A stretch of DNA of 22,262 nt, taken from positions 1-22,262 of the forward strand of contig CALBSD010000130.1 in NCBI GenBank assembly GCA_937927625.1, written 5' to 3'. The notes below the pieces were generated by a model that was given only the letters and a program-made list of their open reading frames with translations, did no database searches and had not been told where the DNA came from. This document shows, one piece after another, positions 8,213 to 15,141 of this stretch (the stretch's first letter is position 1; every line of letters begins with the position of its first letter). The translations under genes were made by a program, and so were the position numbers. The DNA comes from an uncultured Actinomycetes bacterium (lineage in GTDB: Bacteria; Actinomycetota; Acidimicrobiia; Acidimicrobiales; Ilumatobacteraceae).

Positions 8213-8243
8213 AAATGATTCGGATTCGATGACCAAATCATTT
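8213..8243. terminator. Inverted repeat at the end of the degenerate vWA gene
   Basis: AAATGATT (8213-8220) and AATCATTT (8236-8243) are a perfect 8-base inverted repeat around a 15-base loop. It overlaps the stop codon of the vWA gene that ends at 8242. The stem is A+T-rich and no T-run follows, so an intrinsic terminator is doubtful; a protein-binding site is the alternative. Confidence 0.25.
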
Positions 8244-8907
8244 ATGGCTCGGATGGGAATGGAATAAGGGGATCAGAGCGGGTCAATGACTGAAAGATTT
8301 CTGACAATGCATCAGCCGGGCGTACGCCGTTGCCGCCGATGAATGCACCGATGGTGCCAATCTTGCTGATTGTGACTGGATCGGCGCCACTAACACCGAA
8401 TGCAATGATGTTCGGGAACTGACGGAAAGTGGCCTTGTTCATCAATAGACGGTAAGAGTCTTCCCATTCTGGGTCGTCTGTTGGTTGTCCACTGGTAATG
8501 AAGAAAACACAAGGACGAAACACCGCGACACCATAGAACTTGAAATCCTGGATGTCACGTTCTATGACCTTGCGCAGCAAGGCAAAGACAGGGCCATATT
8601 TGTTGGTTCCCCTAGCTTGCATCCCTGGCATGGCCACAACGTCGCTCACTTTCGTTAACTGCATCAATTCCACTGCAGTATCCGCAAATGTGATCAGCGA
8701 AATCAAACACCTATCTGCAACTAGCGGATCAGATGCAATCTCGGCATGGATGTCGGGAAGTGCATGATTTAGGGCGGTAATTCCACCGATTGGCCCCATT
8801 GATTCCGATTCATCGCAGACGATGTAAAACGGCAACACACCATCACCACGGAATTCACTGAAGTTCCTCCGCATAGGAATGAGTGGGCGCCCCCGAGAAG
8901 AACTCAT
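8242..8907 (-). CDS. vWA domain protein with degenerate MIDAS, paralogue of the gene at 7373
   Basis: A 221-residue vWA protein whose residues 25-210 align without gaps to residues 13-198 of the downstream vWA gene; I count about three quarters identical positions, so this is a tandem duplication. DESES (Asp32, Ser34, Ser36) survives, but the MIDAS Thr is Asn102 (a Thr sits one position earlier) and the MIDAS Asp is Ser139 (FITSGQPTDD). Metal binding is therefore probably weak or lost. The N-terminus gained a basic extension with RPLIPM (7-12), the motif shared with the kinase, protease, FHA and DA1 proteins; the paralogue lacks it. A structural, non-chelating partner of the intact vWA protein is a reasonable inference. 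The gene starts four bases after the FHA gene ends, so the two are co-transcribed. Confidence 0.9.
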   Translation of the reverse strand: MSSSRGRPLIPMRRNFSEFRGDGVLPFYIVCDESESMGPIGGITALNHALPDIHAEIASDPLVADRCLISLITFADTAVELMQLTKVSDVVAMPGMQARGTNKYGPVFALLRKVIERDIQDFKFYGVAVFRPCVFFITSGQPTDDPEWEDSYRLLMNKATFRQFPNIIAFGVSGADPVTISKIGTIGAFIGGNGVRPADALSEIFQSLTRSDPLIPFPSEP

Positions 8908-8911
8908 TTAG

Positions 8912-10075
8912 TTAGTCGGGCTTCTTGATCTGGATCACCGGACGAGCAGTTGGCGCTGGCGCTTGTTGCGTTGGCTGTTGTGGAGCTGCACCAGGCTGAC
9001 GCGGGGCAACTGGTTGCATCTGCACACTCTGTCGCGCTGCAGGCTGCTGAGGCTGCGGAGCCGGTTGCCATGGCTGTTGCTGCAATCCCCCCTGTTGCTG
9101 CTGACCGAGACCGAAGTTCGGCATTCCACTTGACTTACCGGCGATGTAACGCAATTGCGTATTTCCTACGACAAACACATCACCGCTATTGAGTACGCCT
9201 CCTGTGGTTGATTGTCCATTCACCGAGATCGGTGCTGCATTACCAACGCACTGAAATGCAAGGGACTTCCCTTGCTTTGTTAGACGAAGGTGATGTTCAG
9301 AAATACCCGCATCGCCTTTAACGGTGATACCGACATTTCCCGCACAACCCAAGATGGTTGATTGATCAAAGAGCGAGAAGCGGATGGGAGCGCCTTCACG
9401 CATAACTTGCTCAATGAACGACGACACCGTGACCATGTCGATGAACCCAACGGCGAGTCCCATCAAGGCTCCAATCAAAGTGATTCCCACAAATCGAGAG
9501 CCAAACCCGGATCCAACTATGCGACCTACTGTGTTAAATGCAAGTCCGCCAACGAACCCGCCTACCAAACCACCAAGTGCACAGTTTCGAACTCGGACCA
9601 ATGAACGGAAACCAGCGCCGACCGCGGCCCCACCAAGCCCACCTGCAACCGCCCAGCCAATAGCGCGGGGAATCTCATTCGGCAATCCACCATCAGACAT
9701 CGGCCCATAAATGGACTGTGCGATTACACCGGCAAAAAACCCTCCAATAAGTGAAGCCGGAATGGCCAAAAGCGCTGCTCGGCTTGATTTTTCCGGGTTA
9801 CGTTCAGCGACGCCCTGGCTCACACTCATCGCTGCCCCAATACCGAGTAGCGCAAGAGAAAACCAAACCCCCGTTGACCCAGTGAGACTGTCTGCCAAGA
9901 AACGACTGTTGTCACCACCTTGAATGACCTCGGAGAGAATTGCCCCAATCATTCCTCCAACAAGACCTGCAAGCCCAAGCACAACCAGACCGTTGCTTAA
10001 AAGGTTCTGAACAGTTGGATTCGGTTGCTTAACAGGCGGTTGAGACTGATACGGAATATTTTGGTCATTCATCAT
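8912..10075 (-). CDS. Glycine-rich polytopic membrane protein with FHA domain
   Basis: A 387-residue protein. After a short Pro/Gln-rich start it has five or six Gly/Ala-rich hydrophobic segments between about 25 and 215. An FHA-like domain follows (about 232-312: ILGCAGNVGI, GDAGISEHHLRL with Ser259 and His262, SVNG, LNSGDVFVVG). Residues 320-387 are a Gln/Pro-rich disordered tail ending in RPVIQIKKPD. FHA domains bind phosphothreonine peptides, so this is the likely membrane docking point for proteins phosphorylated by the two cluster kinases (inference). The first glycine-arginine of typical FHA domains is Gly-Cys here, so phosphopeptide binding is not assured. Two adjacent ATGs (10075, 10072) have weak ribosome sites. 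It is the first gene of the minus-strand run, divergent from the large kinase. Confidence 0.85.
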   Translation of the reverse strand: MMNDQNIPYQSQPPVKQPNPTVQNLLSNGLVVLGLAGLVGGMIGAILSEVIQGGDNSRFLADSLTGSTGVWFSLALLGIGAAMSVSQGVAERNPEKSSRAALLAIPASLIGGFFAGVIAQSIYGPMSDGGLPNEIPRAIGWAVAGGLGGAAVGAGFRSLVRVRNCALGGLVGGFVGGLAFNTVGRIVGSGFGSRFVGITLIGALMGLAVGFIDMVTVSSFIEQVMREGAPIRFSLFDQSTILGCAGNVGITVKGDAGISEHHLRLTKQGKSLAFQCVGNAAPISVNGQSTTGGVLNSGDVFVVGNTQLRYIAGKSSGMPNFGLGQQQQGGLQQQPWQPAPQPQQPAARQSVQMQPVAPRQPGAAPQQPTQQAPAPTARPVIQIKKPD

Positions 10076-10089
10076 TTGGACAATAACAT
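10061..10089 (+). promoter_or_regulatory. Predicted promoter of the transmembrane kinase operon
   Basis: TTGGTC (10061-10066) and TAACAT (10084-10089) are separated by exactly 17 bases. A start near 10096 gives a leader of about 28 bases containing GGGGGTGAGG just before ATG 10124. The -35 box lies inside the first codons of the divergent FHA gene, so the two transcription units cannot be regulated fully independently. Confidence 0.45.
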
Positions 10090-10123
10090 CAGTCCGTCTT
10101 TGGCAAATAGGGGGTGAGGCTCA

Positions 10124-12139
10124 ATGACAGATATTGCTAACGCATCTCAAATTGACGATGATGCAGATGTCTCCTCCACTCCATCTCATGTTGATACAAC
10201 GCCCGTTGGTTTCGACATGGTGAACCCAATTATTCCTGGGCCACTGAAAGAGAAACTGGGAACCGGCGGTTTTGGGATTGTCTACAAGGACCCACGCAAC
10301 CCAGACCAGCGCTGCGTCAAGCAATACAAGAACGTAGCCATCGGCGAAGAAGCCGATCGATTGATGCGATTCGCAGCGGTCGACCAATGGGCACGACCTT
10401 CAGATGCAGAGTTGATGAAGTCCTCATTCGCATGGCCACTTGAGGTTTTTGGCGAGGTCGGTCGTATCCAGGCGTTCACTATGGATACCGCCCCAGAGGA
10501 CGCGCACTTTGAATTGCGCATGAAAAACGGCAATAAATACCGAAAGCTCTTGCAGCTTGACTTTTTGATTGACGCAACTTATTTCAACTCAAATGCGATT
10601 GATTCAAGTAGTGCGGTTGTTTTCTCACTACAAGATCGAATTGAACTTGCAATCAACATTTGTGATTCCATCATGGCGCTGCATCGCTATGGACTCGTCT
10701 ATCAAGACGTCTCAAGTAAGAACATTGTCGCACGCAAAGGTTCTCCCAGAAGTTGCTTCATTCTTGATGCTGACTCGATCACGACTCCGGCTGGCGCAAT
10801 TGCAAAACCAATTGGGTCTCCCACTTGGGAAGTACCCGCCGGACTAGATCCTTTTGCAATCGATCGCGCGCGACTCGCGCTTCTCGTCCTACGACTCATC
10901 GTGCAAGGTCATAGTGTGCGCCCTGAAACTGGCTGTCCTGAATTAGTTCGACGTGGCTATCACGGACTTTCCACTGCCTTAAAGACTGCCTTCGAGACCG
11001 GCGAAGCTCACAGCACAGAATCAATGGTCCGGGAACTTCGTTTGCTTCGAGATGAACAGCATTCCTCCGCAGCTTTTGCTCGTGCCGTCAAAAGCGGAAA
11101 TGCACGAAAAATTGTTCGCGAAGGGGTTGCGCTTACGGCAGTCAATGACATCAATGTTCTTGCAGCTGCACGGCTCCACGTCGATCGTGAAGAAGCTCTA
11201 GAAAAGGCCGAGATCCGAGAACAGCGCAAGCTTCTGCAATCAATACGTAACCAGAACGCATTCACTATTGACGTCCTTGCGAGTGTTGGCGTGATGCCAC
11301 TCCCCCGCACTCCTGATGATTTGCATGAATTGGCTTTCAACTCGTATTTCGCCGATATTGCGTTACACCTTGTGAGGACAGGGTTGCCCAGCCTCATGGG
11401 AGATCCCCTCATCGAATCAATTGCAGACCGAGCCGTTGTCGAAGCGGAATCAGGAAGAATCTCCTCTCGAACATCTCCTGGGAAAGGCACACTGCGAATT
11501 GAGTGGCCATCGACTGATTTCATCTCAGCAGCGGAGATTCGCCTCTTAGTCGGCGGCGTGCAGCAGAGCATCGAGATGGTCAAACGTGCGCCTTCTGACA
11601 TTGCAATGGAACGAGAAATCAGAGCTCAAAATGGCGGGACTGTAACTGCTCAAGTTCGTTTTGGAATCACCACGCTTCAAGGCGAAATGTTGATGCAGAA
11701 ATACACTGCACTTGAGTTAGACGTAATTGTTCCGGAAATTCCCCAACCTCAACAGACTCGCACCGGTGGTGCAGTACCGATGATTGACTTAGTCGATCCC
11801 ATTGAGGAAGCTCGACTTGCGGAAATTGCACGACTAGCAGCACGCAAAAAGAAGCGCAACCAAATTCTTATGGCTATCGGCGGGGCGTTCATCGCTTTAC
11901 TAGGAATTTTCCTCTACTCGAAATTCTCCGGACCTGACTCAATCCATTATCAGACGCCTCGAGATTTCGAGACACCCTCGACTCCATTGAGTCGATACCC
12001 CAAACTCGCACCAGCAACTGCGGCTCAATTCCGACTTGTTGAAAGTCCAACCACTTCAGTTGCAACAACTATTCCGGCCGCAACGACCCTCCCCAACACC
12101 GCGACAACAACTATCGCCCCTACGACAGTCAAACCATAA
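10124..12139 (+). CDS. Transmembrane atypical protein kinase with extracytoplasmic Thr-rich tail
   Basis: A 671-residue protein. The kinase domain (about 33-300) has LGTGGFGIVYK (45-55), Lys66 (CVKQYK), a catalytic loop VYQDVSSKNIV (Asp195, Asn200; Gln-Asp instead of Arg-Asp), LDADSIT (215-218) in place of DFG, and TWEVP at the end of the activation segment. It shares the D-x-D-S signature with the soluble kinase at 4996 and so belongs to the same atypical group. Residues ~300-570 hold a charged helical stretch and a beta-rich segment (LRIEWPSTDF onward) that could be an immunoglobulin/Fn3-like fold. One membrane helix (579-601) is followed by a 70-residue outside tail rich in TTT and Pro. 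ATG 10124 has a GGTGAGG ribosome site. It leads a three-gene operon and may sense the envelope. Confidence 0.88.
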   Translation: MTDIANASQIDDDADVSSTPSHVDTTPVGFDMVNPIIPGPLKEKLGTGGFGIVYKDPRNPDQRCVKQYKNVAIGEEADRLMRFAAVDQWARPSDAELMKSSFAWPLEVFGEVGRIQAFTMDTAPEDAHFELRMKNGNKYRKLLQLDFLIDATYFNSNAIDSSSAVVFSLQDRIELAINICDSIMALHRYGLVYQDVSSKNIVARKGSPRSCFILDADSITTPAGAIAKPIGSPTWEVPAGLDPFAIDRARLALLVLRLIVQGHSVRPETGCPELVRRGYHGLSTALKTAFETGEAHSTESMVRELRLLRDEQHSSAAFARAVKSGNARKIVREGVALTAVNDINVLAAARLHVDREEALEKAEIREQRKLLQSIRNQNAFTIDVLASVGVMPLPRTPDDLHELAFNSYFADIALHLVRTGLPSLMGDPLIESIADRAVVEAESGRISSRTSPGKGTLRIEWPSTDFISAAEIRLLVGGVQQSIEMVKRAPSDIAMEREIRAQNGGTVTAQVRFGITTLQGEMLMQKYTALELDVIVPEIPQPQQTRTGGAVPMIDLVDPIEEARLAEIARLAARKKKRNQILMAIGGAFIALLGIFLYSKFSGPDSIHYQTPRDFETPSTPLSRYPKLAPATAAQFRLVESPTTSVATTIPAATTLPNTATTTIAPTTVKP

Positions 12140-12163
12140 GAACTCCAAGGAAATGAGTAACCA

Positions 12164-13549
12164 ATGAAACTGTGCCCACTCAAGCATCAAAATGCCGATG
12201 ATTCGAAATTCTGCGAAGTCTGTGGAACAAAAATTCTCGACCCAATTGCTCCAACAGCATCACCTGATCCAACGCCATCTCAAGAGCCTGTAAGTCTCTC
12301 GTTGGATTCAATGAACGATGACGACGAAATTAAGGACGTTGACATTGTTCACACTGATGGCACATCCTTGGCTGCGGTTAGCGCGCCTTCTGATGACGAA
12401 AGTAATTCAGACGTCGACACAGATTCGGACGCAGACGATGCTCAGGACGCAGATGACGATGACGACACATCGGATGATACAGACGCAGACGATGCTCAAG
12501 ACGCAGACGACGATGACAGCAATGATGATGATGAAGAAGAAGATGACGACGACGCGAACGCCGTTCCAGCGCCGGCATACCTAACTACATCAGCACCTGC
12601 AGTGACCACAGCTGTGGCCGAAATGAACACATGGGCGAAGCAGTGGGAAGTTACCAAGGATCCATTCGTTAAAGGTCTCAATGAGGCAATTCAGCAGAAC
12701 AATGACCTCGGAATGTGGTCATCACTCGACCCCACCCAACTTCTGCCTGACATGCCGGATCAGACCACGATTTTCCATCGAATCGGCAACACCATGGCGA
12801 TTTTGAGAAACATCTTCGTGTTCCTCCCCGTGGCACTCACTTGGCAGGCAATCGCCAAAGCCACCGATGCTTACACTAAGTGGTTCCCAGCTACTGACCC
12901 AGCCCTGAAGAACACCGAGAAGAACTTTCTTGACTTCTGGGCGAATGGTTACGGAGCCCTTGATAAGAAATACACCCTTCCTCATATCGGAATTCTTGAC
13001 TTCTGGATCATCATTGGAATCGTTGTCGTCTCTCTGGTCTCAAGCATTCTGATTTCTCGAGGCGACAAGGCGAATGAGGATTTGCGCCAAGTTTTTGAGG
13101 GTGAACGTCTGACAGTTGCAATCCGCATTCGACGTGCGCTTCATGGGAAACGTGAAGCAAGCCCCGAGAGCATCGCTTCAAGCCTTGCTGACGCACTTGC
13201 CGATCTCAACCAGACCACACGTGACATGGCCGAAGTAGCTGCACGTCTTGAGGCTTCAACATCTGGAGTCATGTCTCTGACACCACAAATTGAGAAGTTG
13301 AATGATCATGCGGGGACCTTTGCAATGCAAACTTCCACTGCGATTGCTCAGGCTGTGCAGCAACTTGTTGCCTCTGTGGACTCATTGAATGGAAGTGTGT
13401 CAAACAACATCACGAATGCATTCCAGACAGCTGTCAGTAGCTTGCAGGAAGTGGGCGAGGAAATGAAGCGTCATGCCACAAGTGTTGAGTACGGCACCAA
13501 GCTGCTAAAGGACGACATTGAGGCAATCCGCAAGGGACTTCGTCGGTAA
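12164..13549 (+). CDS. Zinc-ribbon, acidic-repeat, two-helix membrane protein with coiled-coil tail
   Basis: A 461-residue protein not assignable to a named family. It has a small zinc-binding knuckle at the N-terminus (CPLKH and FCEVCG; Cys4, His8, Cys17, Cys20) and an extremely acidic segment (about 84-130, mostly Asp) containing two 18-residue repeats. Two membrane helices (about 214-234 and 278-298) flank a ~45-residue loop. A long helical C-terminus (about 300-461: NEDLRQVF, LADLNQTTRDMAEVAARLE, a Val/Ser/Gln/Asn heptad region) resembles chemoreceptor or ZorA-like coiled coils. The next gene, six bases downstream, encodes a MotB-like helix, so the two may form one membrane complex (inference). 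An AAGGA site lies upstream of ATG 12164, and the gene begins 24 bases after the kinase stop. Confidence 0.82.
   Translation: MKLCPLKHQNADDSKFCEVCGTKILDPIAPTASPDPTPSQEPVSLSLDSMNDDDEIKDVDIVHTDGTSLAAVSAPSDDESNSDVDTDSDADDAQDADDDDDTSDDTDADDAQDADDDDSNDDDEEEDDDDANAVPAPAYLTTSAPAVTTAVAEMNTWAKQWEVTKDPFVKGLNEAIQQNNDLGMWSSLDPTQLLPDMPDQTTIFHRIGNTMAILRNIFVFLPVALTWQAIAKATDAYTKWFPATDPALKNTEKNFLDFWANGYGALDKKYTLPHIGILDFWIIIGIVVVSLVSSILISRGDKANEDLRQVFEGERLTVAIRIRRALHGKREASPESIASSLADALADLNQTTRDMAEVAARLEASTSGVMSLTPQIEKLNDHAGTFAMQTSTAIAQAVQQLVASVDSLNGSVSNNITNAFQTAVSSLQEVGEEMKRHATSVEYGTKLLKDDIEAIRKGLRR
12428..12535 (+). repeat. Two tandem 54-base direct repeats coding acidic 18-residue units
   Basis: The 17-base string GACGCAGACGATGCTCA starts at 12428 and again at 12482, an exact 54-base period. 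The two units translate to DADDAQDAD-type stretches of 18 residues. The first half of each unit is nearly identical while the second half diverges. The in-frame period keeps the reading frame through gain or loss of a unit, so strain-to-strain length variation is plausible. Confidence 0.75.
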
Positions 13550-13554
13550 ATACG

Positions 13555-14079
13555 ATGCGCAAGACCTCTCGCACTTCAAAGAAAAAAAACAAGATCCCCG
13601 AGAATCTCAGCGATCTTGCGGCCTGGCTATATACGGACCTTCTACTTGGCTTGGCGGTCGCATTTGTCGGTGCAGGTGCATTCATGGTGGCAAACCCGAG
13701 CTACAAGGATCCAAGTAAAGGCAACGTTGTCATCCTCACATATCAATTGAGTTGTGATGCTCTGGAAATCCCCGTGACACAATCAACCAGCTCAGCAGAG
13801 CTTCAGTCCACTTTGATGTCAGCAATTGATAATCGAGGAAAACAAAAAGGATGGACCGAAGTCAAGCCTGGAGTTATCAACCTCTTTGGAGGAGGATCCT
13901 CTAACTCGATCGGCACGAATAACGCTAGAAAATACAAAGCGCGTGTCACCGACAAGACGCCAATTTTGGACAATGCAGAAATTCTGACTTACGCCGACAA
14001 CAATCTCTCAACCTCGCAATTGAAAATGCGTATTTACCTCGTCTACAAGGGTGATGAGAAAGACAATGGTTGCCAGTAA
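13555..14079 (+). CDS. Small single-helix membrane protein with MotB/ZorB-like Asp helix
   Basis: A 174-residue protein. A Lys/Arg-rich start (1-13) is followed by one membrane helix (about 24-46) opening with AAWLYTDLLLGLAVAF. The Trp-x-Tyr-x-Asp arrangement (Trp24, Tyr26, Asp28) at the start of the helix resembles the proton-carrying helix of MotB and ZorB (YADFMT, YADLMT). The remaining ~125 residues lie outside and do not look like an OmpA peptidoglycan-binding domain: they include two Cys (QLSCDALE and the C-terminal NGCQ), a Gly/Ser-rich turn and beta-type strands. I do not recognise this domain. The gene begins six bases after the coiled-coil protein and ends six bases before the convergent peptidase gene. 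A stator-like pair with its neighbour is a hypothesis only. Confidence 0.78.
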   Translation: MRKTSRTSKKKNKIPENLSDLAAWLYTDLLLGLAVAFVGAGAFMVANPSYKDPSKGNVVILTYQLSCDALEIPVTQSTSSAELQSTLMSAIDNRGKQKGWTEVKPGVINLFGGGSSNSIGTNNARKYKARVTDKTPILDNAEILTYADNNLSTSQLKMRIYLVYKGDEKDNGCQ

Positions 14080-14085
14080 GTCAAT

Positions 14086-15108
14086 CTATTTTTGAGGCTT
14101 CATCGGAATTGTCGGACGAACTGGCTTTGGCAATTCTGAAGTATCCACCACTGCCCTCTTCGCAACTGCCGGCATCACAAGATGAGGTCGGTGCTCGGTC
14201 ATCGTTTGAGGTTTATCTGTGCGCTTCACTACTGGGCGCATAGGAATGGGATCAGGGCGAGTCGGAGCTGACGGTTGAGGTGTTTGCTTTGGTGTAGTGG
14301 CGGGAATTGGAATCGAAGTTGGTCGCGGCACTGCGAAAGGGTTTTGCGGTGCGATTGGGTTAGCCGGTGGTGCGACTAGCTGTTTGGTAGATGCTGTGGA
14401 TGTTGACCCAGCACTTGGTCGCCAACCAGTCAAACTGCAGCACAGGGGCACTATTCCACCCGCTTTGTGCATTTCTGGCAACATTTTTCGGTACCCATTG
14501 CCATAAATCGGATTTCGATTGCGCTCCATCCGGTCCAATAACTTTGTGCTTCTGGCATCCCCAAGAAATCGCAACATCTCACTTGAAACAACTTCACAGA
14601 ATCCTTCAACCACTAAGTCTTCTTTCGGCAATTTGGGATGAAGTTGAAAACTATGGGGATCAAAAAGAAGCAAGACGTGGGCATATTCATGCGCTAACAG
14701 TTGAATCAACGAAGCGCGTGGAATCAGGCCAACGGTTGAAATTTCTGAAGACCCAATTACTCCAGTCCATTTAGATTCGGTCGAACCAAGCGTCCCACCA
14801 GAAGGCGGAGGAAGGGTCAGACCCCCGTAGATAATCGGCACATCTTGCAATTTGTGTTGTCCCACAACATATGACAACCAATTCATTACCGTTTCTGCGC
14901 AATCAGCTACGCTGGCATCGTCAATAACTACTTCACTCCAGCATTCACCACATGCATGCATGCCCTGGTCAATCTTCAATTTTCTATGCGAGCCGCACCA
15001 CAAGCAGCCCTCAACTTTTGAATGTGCCGTGCAATATTCTTCACCCAATTCATTTCGAACGAAGGTGTTGCCCAAACTTTTGTCGCACATCACACATAAC
15101 GAACCCAT
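14086..15108 (-). CDS. LIM-like zinc finger fused to DA1-type HExxH metallopeptidase
   Basis: A 340-residue protein. Residues 1-60 hold a binuclear treble-clef (LIM-like) finger: Cys5, Cys8, Cys26, His29 for one zinc and Cys35, Cys38, Cys53, Cys56 for the second. Residues ~75-230 match the peptidase domain of the DA1 family: HEYAH (His140, Glu141, His144), a downstream VEGFCEVV whose Glu168 is the expected third zinc ligand, and NPIYGNGYR, paralleling the DA1 string SPVYGDGFR. Plant DA1 proteins are LIM-containing, ubiquitin-activated peptidases; bacterial LIM-DA1 forms are known but uncharacterised. Residues ~230-340 are a Pro/Thr/Lys-rich disordered tail with RPHLVM (307-312) and RPTIPM (331-336), the motif shared with the kinase cluster. 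It lies 33 bases downstream of the gene at 15142 and may be its operon partner. Confidence 0.85.
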   Translation of the reverse strand: MGSLCVMCDKSLGNTFVRNELGEEYCTAHSKVEGCLWCGSHRKLKIDQGMHACGECWSEVVIDDASVADCAETVMNWLSYVVGQHKLQDVPIIYGGLTLPPPSGGTLGSTESKWTGVIGSSEISTVGLIPRASLIQLLAHEYAHVLLLFDPHSFQLHPKLPKEDLVVEGFCEVVSSEMLRFLGDARSTKLLDRMERNRNPIYGNGYRKMLPEMHKAGGIVPLCCSLTGWRPSAGSTSTASTKQLVAPPANPIAPQNPFAVPRPTSIPIPATTPKQTPQPSAPTRPDPIPMRPVVKRTDKPQTMTEHRPHLVMPAVAKRAVVDTSELPKPVRPTIPMKPQK

Positions 15109-15141
15109 AAGTCTTTTCTATCTTCTCTTCAATCAGAATTG

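Noticed and set aside
11008..11601. 197-residue minus-strand frame inside the transmembrane kinase gene
   Set aside because: Antisense shadow with Ser/Arg-rich composition and no recognisable domain; the plus-strand frame is continuous and motif-bearing.
12164..14079. A complete Zorya anti-phage system
   Set aside because: Only a MotB/ZorB-like helix and a coiled-coil membrane protein are seen. There is no ZorC, no ZorD helicase and no ZorE nuclease, and the partner lacks TolQ/MotA motifs.
2067..15108. Tellurite-resistance (ter) operon
   Set aside because: The vWA protein is TerY-like, but no TerA, TerB, TerC, TerD, TerE or TerZ sequence is present, so only the phosphorylation module is shared.
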